Positions 59,503-64,000 of a stretch of DNA of 64,000 nt are shown piece after piece. The stretch lies in contig NZ_JAEQNA010000005.1 of NCBI RefSeq assembly GCF_016722895.1, forward strand, positions 62,001-126,000. Reading direction: 5' to 3'. Each line of letters begins with the position of its first letter. Within the stretch, counting starts at the first letter, position 1. Made by a program: the position numbers and the translations under genes. The notes below the pieces were generated by a model. That model worked only from the letters and a program-made list of their open reading frames with translations. It was not told the origin of the DNA and ran no database searches. The DNA comes from Ramlibacter aurantiacus. GTDB lineage: Bacteria; Pseudomonadota; Gammaproteobacteria; Burkholderiales; Burkholderiaceae_C.

Positions 59503-59656
59503 TCAGACCTCCAGCTTGGTGGTGAACGCCGCGAAGTGATCCAAGTCGTCAGGCGCGATCGCCTGGGCTGGCGTCCGGTTGATCGACTCGCGCCGCAGAC
59601 TCCCCTGCCCCCCACCATGCCCGCGACATCGTAACGGGACATCCTTGACCAGGCGC
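59503..59656 (-). other. Possible 3' gene fragment
   Basis: A leftward frame ends at 59503 with the protein-like tail RTPAQAIAPDDLDHFAAFTT-KLEV. It has no independent start and overlaps the SnoaL-like gene when extended, so it may be the end of a lost gene. No family is recognised. Confidence 0.2.
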
Positions 59657-60298
59657 TCAGCCTTCTTGCGCCAGCCAAGCGGCGCTAGCGGCTTCGAGAT
59701 GGACCAATGCGGTGCTGTCGGGTGTCGGCAGGCCGGGCGTGATGGCGGCACCGACTTGCGACTGCAGGTAGGCCAGGTGACGATAGCCCACAGGGTTGCG
59801 GGCCAGCAGGTCAGGATCAAGGTGCAGCGTGGCTGCGGGATTTACCGGGTCGAGCCGATCCTTCTCGTACACCGGCACGCGCTGCTTGATGCGCCACACC
59901 CCGGCGTCGCGCACGAAGCGGTCGTGAAAGCGCCCCCAGCAAGTGGCGTCCACCTCCTCGCCGGCCAGCATTGCCCGCAACATGAGGATCATGCGCGTCT
60001 CCACGACCGCCTTGTTCCCACGCAGTGTGATGGTGGCGGCTCCAATGAAGTGCTGCGACCGCACCCCGGCCAGCGCGGCCTGGATGGACCGTTCGACGAA
60101 CTCGGCGGCACTTCCGACGAACCAGGTGGTGTGCATGGTGGCATCGGCTGTGAAGCAGGCACGCAGCTGGCTCCAACGACCGGCGTCGCGCGCAAGGCCC
60201 CAGTCCTGCACCACCCGGGTAATGGCCGCCCGGTCCAGCAGCTCCTGCAGTGCGGCGGCCTGGGTCGCACCCACCCCGTCCGAAAGTAACGTGCTCAT
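59657..60298 (-). CDS. SnoaL/NTF2-fold protein (ring-hydroxylase beta-subunit-like superfamily)
   Basis: The 213-residue protein has an NTF2-like domain (about 12-145): LLDRAAITRVVQDWGLARD, then CFTADATMHTTWFVG and RFHDRFVRDAGVWRI. Such proteins are isomerases, dehydratases or dioxygenase beta subunits; no oxygenase alpha gene is nearby. ATG 60298 is chosen. It starts 3 bp after the Bug gene stop on the same strand, so the two are one unit. The function is unknown. Confidence 0.8.
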   Translation of the reverse strand: MSTLLSDGVGATQAAALQELLDRAAITRVVQDWGLARDAGRWSQLRACFTADATMHTTWFVGSAAEFVERSIQAALAGVRSQHFIGAATITLRGNKAVVETRMILMLRAMLAGEEVDATCWGRFHDRFVRDAGVWRIKQRVPVYEKDRLDPVNPAATLHLDPDLLARNPVGYRHLAYLQSQVGAAITPGLPTPDSTALVHLEAASAAWLAQEG

Positions 60299-60300
60299 GT

Positions 60301-61278
60301 TCAGTCCATCTTGATGCCGAGTCTGCGGATCTCCGGCGGCCACTTCTCAAGTTCGGCCTTGATGAACCGGTCGGTCTCGGCGCCGCTCATGACCATCGGC
60401 CGGGTGCCGGACGCTTCGAGGCGTTGGCTCACATCCGGGTTGCGCACGACCTTTTCCATCGCCATCCTCAGCCGCTCGATCGCGGCGTCAGGCGTCTTGG
60501 CCGGTGCGAACACGCCGATCCACGTTTCCAGCACCAGCGCCGGCACGCCGGCTTCCTGCGCAGTCGGCACCGTCGGCAGCATCGGCTCGCGCTTGGAGCT
60601 GGAGATCGCCAGGGCCTTCACTCGGTCACTGTCCACGAGCGGCCGCACCGTGGACGTCGCGTCGAAGAACAGGTCGATGCGCCCGCCGAACAGGTCGCTG
60701 TACGCGGGCTGGGCGCCCTTGTAGGGCACGACCACCAGGTCGATGCCGGCCTGCTTCATCAGCATCGCGGCCGCAATGTGCTGGCCGGAGCCGGGACCGG
60801 CCGTCGCCACCGCCAGCTTGCCGGGATTGGCGCGGGCGAAAGCCACCACCTCATTCAGGCTGGACTGCGCCAGGTCCTTGCGCGCGACCAGGGTGTAGGA
60901 GAACACTCCGACCAGGGCAACCGGGCGGAAGTCGGTGGCCGGGTCGTACGGCAACTTGCTGTATAGCCCGGGGTTGAAGGCCATGTTGGCCATGCCGCCC
61001 ATGACCAACGTGTAGCCGTCCGGCGCCGCGTTGGCTACCAGCTGGGTTCCGACGACGCTACCGGCGCCGGTGCGGTTCTCGACCATCACGCTCTGGCCCA
61101 GTTCGGCGCTGAGCTTCTCCGCCACCAAGCGGCCGACCGTGTCGTAGCCGCCGCCGGCCGCGCTGGGCACGATCAGACGAATCGGCCGCGACGGATAGGT
61201 CTGGGCGTGGGCCGGAACGGCGGCCACGATCGCAGCTAGTAGTGCCGCGCCGAAAAAAGCAGAGGCGAGGAATTTCAC
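60301..61278 (-). CDS. Bug-family periplasmic substrate-binding protein
   Basis: The 325-residue protein from GTG 61278 has a signal peptide (about 1-25, ending AHA-QT), the motif PSAAGGGYDTVGR and complete lobes. AAGAGACAAC precedes the start, similar to the GGAGACAA leader of three other receptor genes here. A longer frame to 61347 would mask the signal peptide. It is co-directional with the SnoaL-like gene. The ligand is unknown and no membrane subunits are nearby. Confidence 0.86.
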   Translation of the reverse strand: MKFLASAFFGAALLAAIVAAVPAHAQTYPSRPIRLIVPSAAGGGYDTVGRLVAEKLSAELGQSVMVENRTGAGSVVGTQLVANAAPDGYTLVMGGMANMAFNPGLYSKLPYDPATDFRPVALVGVFSYTLVARKDLAQSSLNEVVAFARANPGKLAVATAGPGSGQHIAAAMLMKQAGIDLVVVPYKGAQPAYSDLFGGRIDLFFDATSTVRPLVDSDRVKALAISSSKREPMLPTVPTAQEAGVPALVLETWIGVFAPAKTPDAAIERLRMAMEKVVRNPDVSQRLEASGTRPMVMSGAETDRFIKAELEKWPPEIRRLGIKMD

Positions 61279-61416
61279 GTTGTCTCTTCCGTGGGTTTGA
61301 ACGAGCATGCACTGTAGAAAGAAGGTGGCCCGAAACGAAGATGGCAAGTGCGCACCAGCGATAGCGTGCGCTGATCACATGCAAGCCGCGCACGCAGCGA
61401 GTTCACTGTCGCAGTG

Positions 61417-61931
61417 CTACAGCAGGCGGACCTGGTCGCGACCTTTTAGCCCGAGCATTGCCCGCGCTTCAGCCGGCGATGCGATATCGAACCCGAGCGA
61501 CTCGAGCACGGCGCGGATCGTGCGCACCTGTTCGGCGTTGGAGGTCGCGAGACGCCCGCGGCCAAGCGAAAGCGCATCCTCGAGGCCGACGCGCACGTTG
61601 CCGCCCATCAGCGCGGCTTGCGTCACCAGCGGCATCTGATGGCGTCCCGCGCCCAGCACCGACCACTAATAGCTGCTCCCGAACAGCTTGTCGGCGATCC
61701 GCTTCATGTGCATCAAGTTCTCCGGATCAGCGCCGATGCCACCCAGGATGCCCAGAACGAACTGCAGAAAAATCGGGCCGTTCACCAGGCCGCGCTCGAC
61801 GAAGTGCTTTAAGTTGTACAGGTGGCCCACGTCATAGCACTCGAATTCAAACCGGGTGCCTATTCGGACATGCTCGGCGTGTGCACCAAACCTGTCACCG
61901 CGCAGGTGATGATGACTTTGCGTGCTGGCAT
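61417..61931 (-). pseudogene. Internally deleted beta-keto-acid cleavage enzyme (BKACE, DUF849) gene
   Basis: ATG 61931 opens MPARKVIITCAVTGLVHTPS, a classic BKACE N-terminus, but the frame hits a stop eight codons after the VTG motif. In another frame the C-terminal half resumes with TRFEFECYDVGHLYNLKHF, GGIGADPENLMHMKR and, after an in-frame TAG, WSVLGAGRHQMPLV and GGNVRVGLED. About 100 residues between the N-terminal and middle blocks are missing. The gene thus carries a large deletion with frameshift plus a nonsense codon. Intact BKACE enzymes cleave beta-keto acids with acetyl-CoA. Confidence 0.8.
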
Positions 61932-61935
61932 GGCT

Positions 61936-62211
61936 TCAGACGGTTTCGGCGACGACGGGGTTCTCGATGTGGCCGATATTGGCGATCCCGACGCACACGT
62001 TCAGGAACTGCGGCGGCTGCCTCGCGGCAACCAACGCCAGGGGCATGCTGGTGGCGATTCGGCCGCCCGGCTCCAGCGTCATCACCGTGGGCTGGTAGGC
62101 GATCTGGTCCCAAAGGTTGTAGATCATGAGGTTGGAGTCGACCTGCTGGCGCACCTCACCGTTGACCTGCGGATCTCCAGCATCGGTCGCGCACTCGTCG
62201 TTGGGTCTCAT
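61936..62211 (-). pseudogene. C-terminal fragment of an FAH-family hydrolase gene
   Basis: About 90 codons match the C-terminal end of fumarylacetoacetate-hydrolase proteins: VNGEVRQQ, IYNLWDQIAYQ, VMTLEPGGRIATS, a degenerate version of the usual PGDLIATGTPAG, and GHIENPVV. The N-terminal catalytic metal ligands are absent, and the intact counterpart in this window is at 32840-33709. Its stop lies 5 bp before the BKACE remnant start, so both decayed within a former operon. Confidence 0.6.
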
Positions 62212-62224
62212 CGATCGGCGTCTG

Positions 62225-63193
62225 CTAGAAATTCGCGCCCGGCCAGTCCAGGATCGCGGATCGCAACGGCGGCAAGGATCTGACGCGCTCGGCGAAGCTG
62301 GCGACGGCGGGGCGTTTGCCATTTGTCCAGAAGCTTTGCGCTCCCAAGTTCTGCATCCGTAGCAATTCGATGGCCCAGTACAGGTCGGCCATGGTGAAAC
62401 GGTCGTCGAGCAGCCATTCCGTCGACCGTCCGCGCAACAGCTGTTCCAGGTCGGCGCACGCTGACTCGGCCTTGTCGTATGCGGCGCGCATCGCGTCGAC
62501 ACCGAACAGCCGTTCGGCTGCGGTCAACTCCTTGGCCCGTTTGGCCGAATAAGCGCGCACCATCGTCGGGTCGTCCGGATACTCGGCCAAATACCGTTCA
62601 CAGCGTGCAACCTTGCCGCGCGCCAACTCGATGCCGGTCTTGCCATGCTGTGACGCAGGCCGGGTGTCTATTCCCGGCGGCTTACCGCCCAGCATCTGGT
62701 AGTTGGGCAGGTTGTCGACAATGCCCAGTTGTGCGTCTATCAGGTCCTCCAGGTGACGCGGGCGCAATTGCCGACTTGGTTCGATTTCGGCGTCGAGGTA
62801 TAGGCAGATGCGTTTCGAATCCACGATCACCTGGCGGGTTTGCCAGTCGACCAATGTGGGTACCACGGCGGGGTCGCAACCGCCGTGCGATACGGATGTG
62901 CTACCGGTGTGGACCTCCATCAAGGGTCCGCCCAAAGAGTCGCAACCATGCATGCGCAAACGCACGTATGGGGGAAGATACGTCTGCCCAGCAAACATGT
63001 CCATCGAATGGCTGAGGTACGGAATCTGGTGCTGCGCCAGCACCGCTCGTACCTTTTGCGAACAGATCGAATTGGGGCCGTTGAAGAGCTCGAAGCGCGG
63101 TGCCGCGTCGGTTCTAGGCCCGATGCGATCCGCTGGGGTACCCAGTGCATTGCGGGCATCGGCAACGAGTGATTCAAGAGATGGCGCTGTCAT
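62225..63193 (-). CDS. Glutathione S-transferase family protein, LinD-like
   Basis: The 322-residue protein has a thioredoxin-like N-terminal domain with FELFNGPNSICSQKVRAVL (Cys44), then YLPPYVRLRM, VVPTLVDWQTRQVIVDSKRI and a helical C-terminal domain ending with RFTMADLYWAIELLR. The long inserts and these blocks resemble the LinD/LigF-type transferases, including reductive dehalogenases of chlorinated hydroquinones and beta-etherases, rather than the usual 200-residue GSTs. The ATG overlaps the stop of a 56-residue gene upstream (ATGA). A role in aromatic thioether or halide removal is possible (inference). Confidence 0.82.
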   Translation of the reverse strand: MTAPSLESLVADARNALGTPADRIGPRTDAAPRFELFNGPNSICSQKVRAVLAQHQIPYLSHSMDMFAGQTYLPPYVRLRMHGCDSLGGPLMEVHTGSTSVSHGGCDPAVVPTLVDWQTRQVIVDSKRICLYLDAEIEPSRQLRPRHLEDLIDAQLGIVDNLPNYQMLGGKPPGIDTRPASQHGKTGIELARGKVARCERYLAEYPDDPTMVRAYSAKRAKELTAAERLFGVDAMRAAYDKAESACADLEQLLRGRSTEWLLDDRFTMADLYWAIELLRMQNLGAQSFWTNGKRPAVASFAERVRSLPPLRSAILDWPGANF

Positions 63194-63360
63194 GCTGTAC
63201 CTGTGTTCAACGTAAGCGGTGTACGCAAGCAGCTTGCCGCCCGCTCCAGTTGCTTGACAAGATTCGGGCACCGGCTGCCTTTCGAAACTGCGGCTTGCTG
63301 GCCGTCGGTGCAAACGTCACCCCAGCGACAAAATCGACAATTGGCCGCGTATGGGTACAT
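63190..63360 (-). CDS. Small cysteine-containing protein (56 aa), translationally coupled to the LinD-like transferase
   Basis: The 56-residue frame has five cysteines (8, 11, 17, 31 and 44), including CRFC and CRWGDVC in the N-terminal part, and a basic helix QLERAASCLR. A near-perfect ribosome-binding site AAGGAGG lies 4 bp before the ATG at 63360, and the TGA overlaps the transferase start as ATGA. Both are strong signs of a real gene. I do not recognise the family. A metal-binding or redox helper for the transferase is conceivable (inference). Confidence 0.68.
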   Translation of the reverse strand: MYPYAANCRFCRWGDVCTDGQQAAVSKGSRCPNLVKQLERAASCLRTPLTLNTGTA

Positions 63361-64000
63361 GAGTCCTCCTTGTTCGGGCGTCGTCCCGGATCGGCACGAG
63401 CGCCGAGTGGGTTGGGATCGTAGAGACGCGTTTCTGATGTGGGGAGATGGCAGAGTCCATTGACCGATACCGTAATCGCATCGCGTTCTTTTCATGGACC
63501 CACTCGGCCGCCGCGAGTCGTTCGGGCATGCGGGCCGTGCGTGTCATTCAGGCCACCTTGGGCGGTTTCAGTGACGGTTCCCCCGCTGGCACTCGTTCGA
63601 GGTCGCGAGGGAGGCGGGTGCGTTTCAGCGGGTTGGCACGTGCAAACGTGCCGATGCATCCGATGAGCTCTGCCATGCCGAGCCCCGGGGGGGTCGATGT
63701 GGGGCGAAGTCCAGGAACGCGTCAATCAGGTATGAGACGCCGGTCACGTGTGACCACGACACATCCAAGTATCTCGTGGGTATGAAGAATGGGACGCGAA
63801 CAGCCGAGGCGGCTCCGCCTGCATCCACAACCATTTGCCGGATTCAAGCGGCCTCGCCGGTCAACGACTTGGATTGGTACCTTGCATGGTGGTCCACGAG
63901 ACGGGCAGGAGCCGGTACTGTGGTTTCGAGCCAGACGCCGCCTGGCCCTATGCTTCGGCTGCGCCGCAGCGCAAGACCACCTGCTTTCTTGCTACGAGCG
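63361..64000. other. Right-end stretch with no gene that can be supported
   Basis: This stretch of 640 bp contains the upstream region of the small cysteine-containing gene and several overlapping frames of low coding quality. A rightward frame from ATG 63782 stays open to the edge (73 codons), and a leftward one ends at about 63847, but neither has a ribosome-binding site or family match. Either could be the edge of a gene outside the window. Confidence 0.4.

Noticed and set aside
1-64000. tRNA, rRNA, CRISPR arrays and intact insertion sequences
   Set aside because: No cloverleaf or rRNA-like segments, no regularly spaced repeats, and no transposase with terminal repeats was recognised on reading both strands; a dedicated scan could still find a missed one.

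Overview
The window looks like chromosome of an aerobic, soil-type betaproteobacterium of the order Burkholderiales, probably Comamonadaceae (Variovorax/Ramlibacter-like). This rests on the high GC content, dense short-spaced operons, five orphan Bug-type tripartite-tricarboxylate receptors, several MarR/IclR/GntR/LysR-controlled aromatic catabolic cassettes and a bacterial phenylalanine hydroxylase. No rRNA, tRNA, CRISPR array or intact insertion sequence was recognised.

Left part (1-26 kb). A MarR gene and a decayed Rieske-ferredoxin gene converge on a shared hairpin, and both have operator boxes like those of the pic regulon further right. Then come a HAD hydrolase and a DUF3422 protein. 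A self-sufficient CYP116B-like P450 follows, with an IclR regulator, a Bug receptor and a CaiB CoA-transferase; two near-identical palindromes flank the IclR gene. After these are a second Bug receptor, a patatin lipoprotein, a Bcr/CflA exporter, a sodium:solute symporter, a PRC-barrel protein, an epimerase fused to a membrane domain and a Ca2+/Na+ antiporter-like protein. A 1031-residue adenylation-thiolation-thioesterase protein is next, then an alpha/beta hydrolase and a phenylalanine hydroxylase-SDR-DOPA-dioxygenase operon.

Middle (26-34.5 kb). A meta-cleavage cassette runs rightward: Bug receptor, extradiol dioxygenase, C-C hydrolase, flavin hydroxylase. An IclR gene follows. A leftward Bug receptor and FAH-family hydrolase lie divergent from a GntR/FCD regulator whose promoter region is full of repeated half-sites.

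Core (34.5-56 kb). Two divergent gene sets meet at 44.5-44.9 kb. Together they encode an apparently complete picolinic-acid route: molybdenum hydroxylase, four-component Rieske hydroxylase, amidohydrolase-family decarboxylase (PicC), 2,5-dihydroxypyridine dioxygenase (PicD), N-formylmaleamate deformylase (PicE), maleamate amidase (PicF) and maleate isomerase (PicG). The set also has a TRAP importer, an ABC importer and two MarR regulators. PicD, PicE and PicF carry their catalytic residues where the Nic enzymes have them. The divergent promoter region carries two PicR-type boxes, and a rho-independent terminator lies between picC and picD.

Right part (56-64 kb). This is an accessory, partly decayed zone that reads less GC-rich. 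It holds an orphan lipoprotein ABC receptor, truncated pieces of a class II aldolase, a cation/proton antiporter, a beta-keto-acid cleavage enzyme and an FAH hydrolase, plus intact LysR, SnoaL-like, Bug and LinD-like glutathione-transferase genes. The last is translationally coupled to an unrecognised 56-residue cysteine-containing protein.
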